A DNA stretch of 8,415 bases from an uncultured Bacteroidales bacterium (GTDB lineage Bacteria; Bacteroidota; Bacteroidia; Bacteroidales; JAUNSR01): positions 1 to 8,415 of the forward strand of contig CAMTOW010000072.1 of assembly GCA_947074245.1 (NCBI GenBank), given 5' to 3'. A program made the position numbers and the translations under genes. Under the pieces are notes generated by a model that ran no database searches, was not told the DNA's origin, and saw only the letters and a list, made by a program, of their open reading frames with translations. Positions 1-7,051 of this stretch are shown in pieces (the stretch's first letter is position 1; each line of letters begins with the position of its first letter).

Positions 1-47
1 GAGATTCTCCGGAGTGACTGGAGTTCAGACGTGTGCTCTTCCGATCT
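1..47 (+). other. Illumina TruSeq i7 adapter (sequencing contaminant)
   Basis: Bases 14-47 match all 34 bases of the TruSeq read-2 adapter, from GTGACTGGAG to CTCTTCCGATCT. Bases 1-5 (GAGAT) match the end of the P7 primer. Bases 6-13 (TCTCCGGA) sit exactly where the 8-base i7 index belongs and are the reverse complement of TCCGGAGA, which I recall as TruSeq HT index D702. The whole stretch is therefore library adapter left on a contig end and not genome. Translated from base 14 it gives the peptide MTGVQTCALPI, a recognisable adapter-derived artefact, so no gene should be called here. Genomic sequence starts at about base 48. Confidence 0.98.
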
Positions 48-195
48 TATATAACCGTTTTCTTAACACCTTTTTCCTCTCTCCCTATCATTCTATCTAT
101 CATATCATTACGCCTTATCTCGAGTTTTCGTCAACTTCCTCAGTCGGAAAAACAAAACCGAACACGACTTGTTATTTTGCTAAAACCTTTGTTTT
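48..195 (+). promoter_or_regulatory. AT-rich leader upstream of the DUF1275 gene
   Basis: This 148-base stretch between the adapter and the first gene has no plausible reading frame. It is AT-rich and pyrimidine-rich on the plus strand at about 55-115. A sequence close to the Bacteroidota -7 box (TAnnTTTG), TTATTTTG at 172-179, has one mismatch and no matching -33 TTTG at the usual spacing, so any promoter call is weak. There is no purine-rich Shine-Dalgarno before the ATG at 196, as is usual in Bacteroidota. How much real upstream sequence was lost at the adapter junction cannot be seen. Confidence 0.3.
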
Positions 196-873
196 ATGAA
201 GCGATACGATTATCTCGTCAGAATCTGGATATTCGGCATTAGTTTCCTGAGCGCGCTCATCAACCTGGTTGCCCTCTCGAAATACGCGTATTCCCTTTCT
301 CATTACACGGGCAATTTCATCGATCTGGTGATCGACTTCCTCCGGGATCATCGATTCGAAACCATCGCTACGCTCGCCGGGATATCACTCTGTTTCGTAA
401 TCGGGTCGGCTTTGGCGACCGGAATCAACCGGCAGGAGGATTTCTCCGTCAATCATCGTTACGGCGAACTTCAGATTTCAATCGGAATCCTCATTCTCCT
501 CGTTTATTTTCTAATCCCCGAAAGATGGGTTTATCTGTTGTTACTGGGTACGAGTCTCGGATCTCAAAACGGCTTGATCCGTACCTATAAGGGGTTTAGT
601 TTCAAAACAACCCACGTTACCGGCACGCTGACCGATCTCGGGTCCTACATCGGCTACCGAATCCGAGGCGATAAAAGCGCCGGATGGAAGATCGCGTTCG
701 ACGCGGGGCTGCTGTTTGCCTTCGGCGCGGGCAGCGCTGTGGGCTACCTGCTGTATCGCGAAGCAGGAGATCGATCATTCTTCTGGTGCGGAATCGCGTA
801 TTTACTATGGGGTGTCTTCTATCTGTTTTTACGATCACGAATGAGATCCGAAAAAGATCAGAACCCAACCTGA
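196..873 (+). CDS. YoaK/DUF1275 family integral membrane protein
   Basis: The 225-residue protein has the usual length of the DUF1275 (YoaK) family, polytopic inner-membrane proteins whose biochemical role is not well established. The family's two related motifs are present: SHYTGNFIDLV at residues 35-45, and GSQNGLIRT (122-130) followed by THVTGTLTDLGSYIG (139-153). Hydrophobic segments lie at about 10-28, 56-76, 93-108, 110-122, 166-187 and 195-213, giving roughly six membrane spans with a short charged tail. The ATG at 196 is chosen because it precedes the first hydrophobic segment directly and the motifs fall at normal distances. The gene is monocistronic in this view and ends 25 bases before the convergent queG stop, with no clear terminator between them. 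Family assignment is firm, function is unknown. Confidence 0.85.
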   Translation: MKRYDYLVRIWIFGISFLSALINLVALSKYAYSLSHYTGNFIDLVIDFLRDHRFETIATLAGISLCFVIGSALATGINRQEDFSVNHRYGELQISIGILILLVYFLIPERWVYLLLLGTSLGSQNGLIRTYKGFSFKTTHVTGTLTDLGSYIGYRIRGDKSAGWKIAFDAGLLFAFGAGSAVGYLLYREAGDRSFFWCGIAYLLWGVFYLFLRSRMRSEKDQNPT

Positions 874-898
874 ATCATCGCGGATCCATTTTCATCAA

Positions 899-1831
899 TC
901 ACTCGCCAAGCGCATTCAGATTTCGTTTCAATCCGTTGTATCCCGCGCGCTTCACGGCACTTCCCCGAAATATTCGCCGGAAATCATCCTCCGTCATCGC
1001 TTCCATACGTTCCCGGTCCAAAGCGAGAAACTCGTCCGACGGGGTAAATTCTTCCGTCCGGTTCGGCCGGGCAAAACGATTCCACGGACAAACCTGTTGA
1101 CAGACGTCACACCCGTATACCCGGTTCCCGAGCGAAACCCGCACGCGCTGATCGATCTCACCCCGGTTCTCAATTGTCTGATAACTGATACAAAGCCTCG
1201 AATCGAGCCTTCCCGCGCGTTTAAGCGCTCCGGGAGGACATTGATCCAGACATCGCGTACAGCTGCCGCAACCGCCTTTTACGGGCGAATCCGGGGGCAG
1301 TTCAAGATCCAGAATCAACTCTCCCAGAAAAAAATAAGACCCTTTTCCGGGAATGATCAGTTGCGTATTCTTTCCGATGAAGCCCAATCCCGCCTGAACC
1401 GCCCAATACCGCTCCAATACCGGAGCAGAATCGGTAAACGCCCTGCCGGCAGGTTCCCGACCGGTCGTCTCGCAAACGAACGCATAGAGTTGTCTCAGTT
1501 TCGCTTTCATCACGTCGTGATAATCCTTTCCGTAGGCATAATACGAGAAAGCGGGCAGGGACGGATCTTTCATCCGGGAGGGATAATAATTCAGAGCGAC
1601 CACAATGATGCTCTTCGCACCCTCCACCAGCAACGCCGGGTCGGTCCGTTTCTCAAAATGATTGTGCATGTAATGCATCTCGGCGGCACATCCCTCGTCG
1701 AGCCATTCGCGAAGATGCTCCGCATCTCGCACCGAAGCGACAGAAGCGATGCCACAGGCGTCAAAGCCCAGTCGCATCGCTTCTGATTGTATAAGTCGCT
1801 TGAGTTGATCAGGAGAATATCTTAAACTCAT
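899..1831 (-). CDS. queG: Epoxyqueuosine reductase QueG
   Basis: QueG catalyses the last step of queuosine synthesis, reducing epoxyqueuosine to queuosine at the wobble base 34 of tRNAs with GUN anticodons, using cobalamin and two [4Fe-4S] clusters in the cytoplasm. The 310-residue product shows the N-terminal QueG (DUF1730) region and the diagnostic segment FTDSAPVLERYWAVQAGLGF (132-151) with the conserved acidic residue D134, followed by IGKNT. The ferredoxin-like part has C188-x2-C191-x2-C194-x3-C198-P and a second set with C214 and C241-x2-C244-x3-C248-P. All cluster cysteines are present. The protein ends soon after the clusters, so it is the short form without a C-terminal HEAT-like domain. 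Its ATG lies inside the end of the deacetylase gene (23-base overlap), which suggests translational coupling. Confidence 0.95.
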   Translation of the reverse strand: MSLRYSPDQLKRLIQSEAMRLGFDACGIASVASVRDAEHLREWLDEGCAAEMHYMHNHFEKRTDPALLVEGAKSIIVVALNYYPSRMKDPSLPAFSYYAYGKDYHDVMKAKLRQLYAFVCETTGREPAGRAFTDSAPVLERYWAVQAGLGFIGKNTQLIIPGKGSYFFLGELILDLELPPDSPVKGGCGSCTRCLDQCPPGALKRAGRLDSRLCISYQTIENRGEIDQRVRVSLGNRVYGCDVCQQVCPWNRFARPNRTEEFTPSDEFLALDRERMEAMTEDDFRRIFRGSAVKRAGYNGLKRNLNALGE

Positions 1832-2420
1832 ATCCTTCTTTTAATAACCATTCGATGGATAACGGCAACGCGTGGCGTAAGTTCTTCTCCGCTTTGAGCG
1901 AATCATGAAATACGATGATCGAGCCGTTTCTCGTATAACGTTTGATATTGTTGAAAACCTGTTCACCATTCAGTTTATTACTGTAATCGCGTGTTACCAC
2001 GTCCCACATGATGATCCGGTATTTCCGTTTCAGAGCCAGCGACTGGCTGCGTTTCATCCATCCATGCGGCGGACGGAACAGATTGCTTCCGATCAACTGA
2101 TCGGCTTTTTCCACATTCTTCAGATAGGTACGCGTCCCGTAACCCGGCGCCTGAATGTGGTTCATCGTATGGTTCCCCACGCGATGTCCGCGTCTTAATA
2201 TGTCCTGAAAGATCTCGTTGTTTCGGGCGACATTGTCACCGACACAGAAAAAAGTCGCCTTGATTCCGTATTGGTCGAGCAGATCCAGCACCCAGGGGGT
2301 CACTTCCGGGATCGGCCCGTCGTCGAACGTGAGATAGACACATTTCTTTTCACCTTGTATTCGCCAGAACGTTTCCGAAAAAAACATCCTGTAGATATAA
2401 GGTGGTTGTTCAATAAACAT
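1809..2420 (-). CDS. Polysaccharide deacetylase family protein (NodB-like, CE4)
   Basis: The protein has the NodB homology fold of metal-dependent deacetylases that remove N- or O-acetyl groups from sugars. All five motifs are visible, counted from the ATG at 2420: TFDDGP with D33 and D34 (motif 1), H84-TMN-H88 as metal ligands (motif 2), R116-PPHG (motif 3, with His where Tyr is common), W139-D140 (motif 4) and F171-H172-D173 (motif 5). It is 203 residues, close to a bare catalytic domain. I chose ATG 2420 over the in-frame ATG at 2474 because the upstream ATG lies in the loop of a predicted hairpin and the extra 18 residues do not look like a signal peptide. The N-terminus (MFIEQPPYIYRMFF) is also no clear secretion signal, so the cellular location and true substrate are uncertain. 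It overlaps queG by 23 bases. Confidence 0.88.
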   Translation of the reverse strand: MFIEQPPYIYRMFFSETFWRIQGEKKCVYLTFDDGPIPEVTPWVLDLLDQYGIKATFFCVGDNVARNNEIFQDILRRGHRVGNHTMNHIQAPGYGTRTYLKNVEKADQLIGSNLFRPPHGWMKRSQSLALKRKYRIIMWDVVTRDYSNKLNGEQVFNNIKRYTRNGSIIVFHDSLKAEKNLRHALPLSIEWLLKEGYEFKIFS

Positions 2421-2445
2421 AAAAACTCGTTTTAGATTGAGTACG

Positions 2446-2488
2446 AAACAAGGCGGAAGTGGATCGCTTTCCATCTTCCGCCTCGTTT
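2446..2488 (-). terminator. Hairpin between the DUF2723 and deacetylase genes; possible terminator or attenuator
   Basis: Bases 2446-2459 pair with 2475-2488 over 14 bp with a single G-U wobble when read on the minus strand. The loop adds a 4-bp pair (2460-2463 with 2470-2473), leaving a 6-base apical loop. It starts 8 bases after the DUF2723 stop codon and ends about 25 bases before the deacetylase ATG. The minus-strand tail has only the three T residues of the stem itself and then C, so termination is likely partial. It could end most DUF2723 transcripts, let some read through, or protect the mRNA 3' end. Confidence 0.45.
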
Positions 2489-2496
2489 TAAGGGGC

Positions 2497-5400
2497 TCAG
2501 CTACGTGCGCCGTTCATTTGTTGAAACTGCTGCCACGCTACCCGGTATTGTTTGAATATATCCTGATATGCTTCCGAAACCTCGGTTTCTTCGGCATAAT
2601 TCAATACTTCGATCACACTTTGCAATACGGCCAGATTGTGTCCCGCTTCCGAAATCACGGTTACCAGTTTCGATGGCGACAATTTAAAGAACCAACGCAG
2701 GTTGGCTACCGATTTGTCGGCGATCTCTTCGATCAGCGCAAGTCCTTTCTCTTTTTCACCCAGGTCAAAATAAGCCTGAGCAAGCGAGATAGAGGTATAA
2801 TCGTGCGGAACGCTGGTTCCCGGAATCTGCTGCATACAGAAGTTAAGCGCGTTGAGCGCTTTGTCTTCTTGTCCCTCTTCGAGCAACGCGTCGATCAGAC
2901 GGACAAACATCAAACGAAGCGTGCGACACATACGGCGGTTGTTCTCATCCAGATATACTTTCGGATTGTCGATTCCGCCCCATAGGAATTTGTTCATCAT
3001 ATTGTCGTACATCCGTTCGGTATTCACCGTTCCGTTCGGTCCCCCTTTCACCGGCACGATCTGATAAGCCAGACCCACCAGGCTAAAGTAAGAATTCATA
3101 TTCATGAACATATCCGGACCTACGGTCGTCGCGTAATAGATTGGGCGATCCCATCCCGATTTACTGATTTCGTTGAGCATCGACAAAATAGCGATCTCAT
3201 TTTTCATGACAACGGTTTTTCCTTTCAGGTTGATCATCATTTCATCGACGATCGTATCGCGCTGCGTACCCTGTACGTCCACACCTTGCGTCTCAGTCAA
3301 TACCAGATCCGCATCTTCCATTTCGCTGCGGAAAGCCCCTTTCATCAACGGATTTTTCAATACATCCTGTTTGTTGATTTTGATGGTCAGCTCGTCCGAA
3401 GGCAAGAAATCGATGCGTTCGTTGTATCCCGGTATGTTTTTGGTGCGTTTGTCTTCCGACGACAACCAGTCCATAGCCGTACTCAACGACAAGGCCTGAT
3501 TTCCGATACGCATCACATACGCATAATTCAGTTTCGCCTGATCGTACTGTTTCTGAGTCAGATTGATCGGAAGCGGTTTCGAATCGTATGCCGGACTCTT
3601 CATCTGGGTGATATACCAGTCGGTCTGCAAGTACGAAAGGTTACATACGCGTACGTCGGTACGATATCCTTCCACTTCCTGAGCATACCAAAGCGGGAAC
3701 GTATCGTTGTCGCCGTTGGTAAAGATGATACCGTCTTGCTCTACCGAAGTCAGGTAGTTGTATCCGAAATCGCGAGCCGTATAACGGTCCGAACGATCGT
3801 GGTCATCCCAGTTCTCCGCACCCATCTGGATCGGAACGAACAGACAGGCAAGCGTAGCGATCGCACCCGCCACGGTCGGGTTTTTCAGGAAGCGACCCAG
3901 GAATTTGGCGATACCCGCCACCCCGAATCCGATCCAGATCGAAAACGCGTAGAACGATCCCGCATACGCATAATCCCTTTCACGCGGCTGATATGGTGTC
4001 TGATTCAAATAAATTACGATTGCCAGACCGGTCATGAAGAACAACAGGAAAACGATCCAGAATCCCTGAATACCTCTCTCGCCGGCATACGCCTGGAAGA
4101 AGATACCGATGATCCCCAAGATCAGAGGCAACAGATAATATACGTTGCGCCCCTTGTTGTCTTTCATATCCGCCGGAAGATCCGCCTGATCACCCACCAA
4201 CCAGTTGTCGATGAAGTTGATACCCGTAATCCAGTTTCCTTTTGTGATCTCACCGTACCCCTGTTCGTCGTTCTGACGACCCGAGAAGTTCCACATGAAA
4301 TAACGCCAGTACATATAATTAATCTGATAATCCAGGAAGAATTTCAGGTTCTCGCCGAAAGTCGGCATCGTAACTACCTGATTCTTTCCGTTCATAAAGA
4401 TTTTTACCGGTTTTCCTCTGAAGTTGGTCCACTCTTTGTAGGCCTGTACATGGTTGTCCTGCTTGCTGTACATACGCGGGAAGAGCATGTTCAACTGAGG
4501 CGTATAGACATAATTCTCACGGTATCCCGCTACCACGTACTGGTCGCGCTGATCCGCGTTTTCTTTCACGACTTTCGCGTAGATCGGTTCCCCTTTCTTC
4601 ATTTTGGCACGACCGTCGCTTTCACGTTCGATATCCGAAACAAACGTATATCCGTAAAACAACGGACGATCCCCATACTGCTCACGGTTCAGGTATTTCG
4701 AGAAAGAAAAGATCTCATCCGGTGCGTTCTGGTCCATCGGAGGGTTCGCCGCCGAACGGATAATGATCTGCGCGAACGTAGAATATCCGACCAGAATCAC
4801 GAAAAGACAAAGTACCGTCGAGTTCAACAGTTTCAGATTCGGCTCTTTCCACAAGAACATTCCTACGGCCAAAGCGGCGGTCAGAAGCAGTCCTACCCAG
4901 AATCCGCTACCGATAAACGGTACGCCGATCATCGCCACCGCCAGGATGAACGAGATACGGATCCGTGTCGGATGCGTGCCTTTCCAGGTTTCCAGCATAC
5001 TCCATACCAATACGCCAAACACCAGGAAGAAGTAGAAGAGCGTACCCGTATTGTATCCGAAATGAAGCGTGTTCACAAAGAATAGCTCCATATATCCCGA
5101 CAATTTCACGAATCCCGGAACCAATCCGTACAGGATCAGTCCGATCAGGATAAACGATAGAGCAAGCGCTCCGAGCGTTCCTTTCAGGCGTGCGTGCGGG
5201 TTGCGTTTGAAGTAATAAACCAATACGATCGCTGGGATACACAACAGGTTCAGCAAGTGAACCCCGATCGACAGACCGATGATGTAGGCCAGCAAAATGA
5301 TATAACGGTCGGCATGCGCTTCGTCGGCATGCGCTTCCCATTTCAGAATCAGCCAGAAAACCAGCGCCGTCATCAGCGAAGAGAAGTCGTAAACCTCACC

Positions 5401-5832
5401 CTCCACGGCCGAAAACCAGAATGTATCGGTACAGGTGTACACCAATGCGCCGATCATACCGCTGCCCAGAATGGTGATCATCTGTCCCATCGTCATCTCC
5501 TCGTCGCGATTGCAAACGATCTTTTTCAGCAGATGCGTGATCGACCAAAACAGGAACAGGATGGTTCCCGCGCTGCAAAGTGCCGACATTCGGTTCACCA
5601 TCAACGCTACTTTGGTCACGTCTCCTCCGGCGAAATTCGCGAAGAAGCGTCCGGTCAGATTAAAAAATGCATTGCCCGGCGGATGTCCCACCTCGAGTCT
5701 GAACGCCGAAGTGATAAATTCGGGGCAGTCCCAAAAACTGGCAGTCGGTTCGACCGTACACAGATATACGATGGCCGAAATGACGAAAGCTACCCATCCG
5801 AAGATGTTGTTTAAAAGCCTGTACTGTTTCAT
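2497..5832 (-). CDS. DUF2723 / GT117-type membrane glycosyltransferase-like protein
   Basis: This 1111-residue polytopic protein belongs to the DUF2723 family, typical of Bacteroidota, now usually named glycosyltransferase family 117 and thought to resemble GT-C (protein O-mannosyltransferase-like) enzymes using lipid-linked sugars outside the inner membrane. The N-terminus has one span (11-26), then the family motif EPTASFWDCPEF (28-39) and VGHPPGNAFF (48-57); the acidic D35 and E38 in this first external loop are plausible catalytic residues by analogy. About ten spans run to residue 357, a soluble region with aromatic-rich segments covers 358-560, four more spans lie at about 565-670, and a large soluble domain follows with NGDNDTFPLWYAQEVEGYRT (706-725). 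Residues 970-1080 look like TPR-type helical repeats. I use ATG 5832 because the longer frame starts with TTG inside an AT-rich leader hairpin. The acceptor substrate is unknown. A perfect 15-bp tandem repeat lies at residues 166-175. Confidence 0.88.
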   Translation of the reverse strand: MKQYRLLNNIFGWVAFVISAIVYLCTVEPTASFWDCPEFITSAFRLEVGHPPGNAFFNLTGRFFANFAGGDVTKVALMVNRMSALCSAGTILFLFWSITHLLKKIVCNRDEEMTMGQMITILGSGMIGALVYTCTDTFWFSAVEGEVYDFSSLMTALVFWLILKWEAHADEAHADRYIILLAYIIGLSIGVHLLNLLCIPAIVLVYYFKRNPHARLKGTLGALALSFILIGLILYGLVPGFVKLSGYMELFFVNTLHFGYNTGTLFYFFLVFGVLVWSMLETWKGTHPTRIRISFILAVAMIGVPFIGSGFWVGLLLTAALAVGMFLWKEPNLKLLNSTVLCLFVILVGYSTFAQIIIRSAANPPMDQNAPDEIFSFSKYLNREQYGDRPLFYGYTFVSDIERESDGRAKMKKGEPIYAKVVKENADQRDQYVVAGYRENYVYTPQLNMLFPRMYSKQDNHVQAYKEWTNFRGKPVKIFMNGKNQVVTMPTFGENLKFFLDYQINYMYWRYFMWNFSGRQNDEQGYGEITKGNWITGINFIDNWLVGDQADLPADMKDNKGRNVYYLLPLILGIIGIFFQAYAGERGIQGFWIVFLLFFMTGLAIVIYLNQTPYQPRERDYAYAGSFYAFSIWIGFGVAGIAKFLGRFLKNPTVAGAIATLACLFVPIQMGAENWDDHDRSDRYTARDFGYNYLTSVEQDGIIFTNGDNDTFPLWYAQEVEGYRTDVRVCNLSYLQTDWYITQMKSPAYDSKPLPINLTQKQYDQAKLNYAYVMRIGNQALSLSTAMDWLSSEDKRTKNIPGYNERIDFLPSDELTIKINKQDVLKNPLMKGAFRSEMEDADLVLTETQGVDVQGTQRDTIVDEMMINLKGKTVVMKNEIAILSMLNEISKSGWDRPIYYATTVGPDMFMNMNSYFSLVGLAYQIVPVKGGPNGTVNTERMYDNMMNKFLWGGIDNPKVYLDENNRRMCRTLRLMFVRLIDALLEEGQEDKALNALNFCMQQIPGTSVPHDYTSISLAQAYFDLGEKEKGLALIEEIADKSVANLRWFFKLSPSKLVTVISEAGHNLAVLQSVIEVLNYAEETEVSEAYQDIFKQYRVAWQQFQQMNGARS
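5308..5337. repeat. Perfect 15-bp tandem duplication inside the DUF2723 gene
   Basis: The 15-base unit GTCGGCATGCGCTTC occurs twice, at 5308-5322 and 5323-5337, with no mismatch. On the coding (minus) strand it encodes EAHAD twice in succession (residues 166-175), in a short hydrophilic loop between two membrane spans. As a multiple of three it keeps the frame. The unit contains the palindrome GCATGC. Identical codons in both copies favour recent slippage or duplication. Confidence 0.95.
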
Positions 5833-5863
5833 ATTAAGATTTAAAATGTTTGTCGTATCCACT

Positions 5864-5890
5864 GTTTTTTGCCTTGTCGTGTCAAAAAAC
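5864..5890 (-). other. Inverted repeat in the DUF2723 leader
   Basis: GTTTTTTG at 5864-5871 and CAAAAAAC at 5883-5890 form a perfect 8-bp inverted repeat (9 bp with the next T-A pair) around an 11-base spacer, about 30-60 bases upstream of the DUF2723 ATG. CTTGT at 5873-5877 can alternatively pair with ACAAG at 5889-5893, so two exclusive folds are possible. The stem is A-T rich and weak, so this may be chance in an AT-rich leader. Confidence 0.3.
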
Positions 5891-5926
5891 AAGAAATTAA
5901 CGGTTGTTGCCGATATTTCTAACGAG

Positions 5927-5934
5927 CAAATATA
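5927..5934 (-). promoter_or_regulatory. Candidate -7 box for the DUF2723 gene
   Basis: Read on the minus strand, 5934-5927 is TATATTTG, an exact match to the Bacteroidota housekeeping sigma -7 consensus TAnnTTTG. It would place transcription start near 5920, giving a leader of roughly 90 bases before the ATG at 5832. No TTTG -33 element is found at the usual 19-21 base spacing, where the sequence is simply AT-rich, so the call rests on one element. Confidence 0.4.
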
Positions 5935-6079
5935 AAAAAGAATAATTATAATTTAGGAATAAGAATCAACTTATTGACAAATGATTAGGCGGGTAATCGT
6001 TGGGATTTTGTAATTTCAAACCCTATTCCGGTAATATCGGTTCAGATTTGCCTCATTTTAACCAATCAGAGACTTCACT

Positions 6080-7030
6080 ATGGATCCTGAAAAAAGAAAA
6101 AAGCAGATTTATAAAGTCACGATCGTCGGATCGTTCGCCAATGCCATCCTGTTGATTATGAAATTCATCGCCGGATTTTTAGGCAACAGTAGCGCGATGA
6201 TCGCCGACGCAGTACACTCCGTTTCCGATTTCGTAACCGACCTGATCGTCCTGATCTTCGTCCGGCTCTCCTCCAAACCCAAAGATTGTCAGCATGCCTA
6301 CGGACATGGCAAATTCGAAACCATGGCTACGGCGATGATCGGATTCGCACTGATCGCCGTCGGTCTGGGTATCTTTTGGGAAGGTGCTCACAAGATCTAT
6401 CTGGTAATCAACGGAGAGAGTATTGAAAAACCAGAGATGATCGCCTTCTACGCCGCTCTTATCTCCATCGCTATCAAAGAAACACTCTATCATTATACGC
6501 GCCATACGGGCAAACAGGTCAAAAGCGAACTGGTGATCGCCAACGCGTGGCATCATCGCTCCGACGCGTTCTCTTCGATCGGAACCGCGGTCGGTATCGG
6601 CGGCGCGGTATTCCTGGGCGACAAATGGGTGGTTCTCGACCCGATCGCTGCCGTATTCGTCAGTATCCTGATCATCAAAGTGGCGATTCAGCTGATGGCT
6701 CCGAGTATGAACGACCTTCTTGAAAAGTCGCTTCCCGAAGAGATTCAGAACGAGATCCTACAGGCCGTATCCGAAGTGCCGGGCATCAACGATCCGCACA
6801 ACCTCCGTACCCGCCGCATCGGCAACGACTTCGCCATCGAGATCCACGTACGCGTCGATCCGAAGATGACCGTCGAAGAGGCGCACTTCATCGCCAGTGA
6901 AGTGGAAAAAACCTTGCGCCGTCAGTACGGCCCCAACACCCATGTGGCGATCCATACCGAGCCGTTCAAGAAAAACCGGGATCTGAACTGCGTCGTGTTC
7001 GACGACCGGGAAACCGAAAAAACCGAATAG
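6080..7030 (+). CDS. Cation diffusion facilitator (CDF) metal efflux transporter
   Basis: CDF proteins are dimeric inner-membrane antiporters that expel divalent metals such as Zn2+, Fe2+, Cd2+ or Mn2+ in exchange for protons. The 316-residue protein has the usual layout: six spans in residues 12-210 and a cytoplasmic dimerisation domain in 212-300. The transport site is H46-x3-D50 in span 2 and H158-x3-D162 in span 5, an HD-HD pattern that by family knowledge favours Zn2+ over Cd2+ (E. coli YiiP is DD-HD). The loop motif HAYGHGKFE (72-80) carries H76, matching the loop metal site of YiiP. The C-terminal domain has H240, H256, H292 and E294 at positions matching the YiiP dimer-interface metal site (Asp is usual at the last). 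The ATG at 6080 gives a normal short charged N-terminus. The SDR gene follows after 21 bases, probably in one operon. Confidence 0.92.
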   Translation: MDPEKRKKQIYKVTIVGSFANAILLIMKFIAGFLGNSSAMIADAVHSVSDFVTDLIVLIFVRLSSKPKDCQHAYGHGKFETMATAMIGFALIAVGLGIFWEGAHKIYLVINGESIEKPEMIAFYAALISIAIKETLYHYTRHTGKQVKSELVIANAWHHRSDAFSSIGTAVGIGGAVFLGDKWVVLDPIAAVFVSILIIKVAIQLMAPSMNDLLEKSLPEEIQNEILQAVSEVPGINDPHNLRTRRIGNDFAIEIHVRVDPKMTVEEAHFIASEVEKTLRRQYGPNTHVAIHTEPFKKNRDLNCVVFDDRETEKTE

Positions 7031-7051
7031 TCAGCCAAACAATCCGACAAG

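Larger units (their letters stand above)
5833..6079. promoter_or_regulatory. Divergent intergenic region between the DUF2723 and CDF genes
   Basis: This 247-base AT-rich spacer carries the promoters of two divergently read genes and no plausible coding frame. On the minus side there is the TATATTTG box and the leader inverted repeat. On the plus side CAGATTTG at 6043-6050 is one mismatch from TAnnTTTG and lies about 30 bases before the CDF ATG at 6080, but no -33 element stands at normal spacing. I see no clear operator palindrome or riboswitch, so nothing here shows metal-responsive control of the CDF gene. Confidence 0.45.

Noticed and set aside
14..199. Short plus-strand frame beginning MTGVQTCALPI
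   Set aside because: It starts inside the Illumina adapter; the first eleven residues are the adapter translated, and the rest is low-complexity leader sequence.
874..898. Possible shared terminator between the DUF1275 gene and queG
   Set aside because: The 25-base gap holds only a short GGATCC palindrome with no stem followed by a T tract.
1097..1786. 229-codon open frame on the plus strand
   Set aside because: It is antisense to queG, whose iron-sulphur cysteine motifs prove the minus-strand reading.
2421..2474. Upstream ATG extending the deacetylase by 18 residues
   Set aside because: The start codon would sit in the loop of the intergenic hairpin and the extra residues show no signal peptide or family similarity.
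3286..5085. 599-codon open frame on the plus strand
   Set aside because: It lies wholly antisense to the DUF2723 gene, is rich in Arg, Gln and His as expected from the complement of a real frame, and has no recognisable domain.
5833..5892. TTG start extending DUF2723 by 20 residues
   Set aside because: It uses a TTG codon within an AT-rich leader inverted repeat, while ATG 5832 gives a natural N-terminus just before the first membrane span.
5974..6010. TTGACA at 5974-5979 as a classical -35 element for the CDF gene
   Set aside because: No acceptable -10 sequence follows at 16-18 bases, and Bacteroidota housekeeping promoters use a different consensus.
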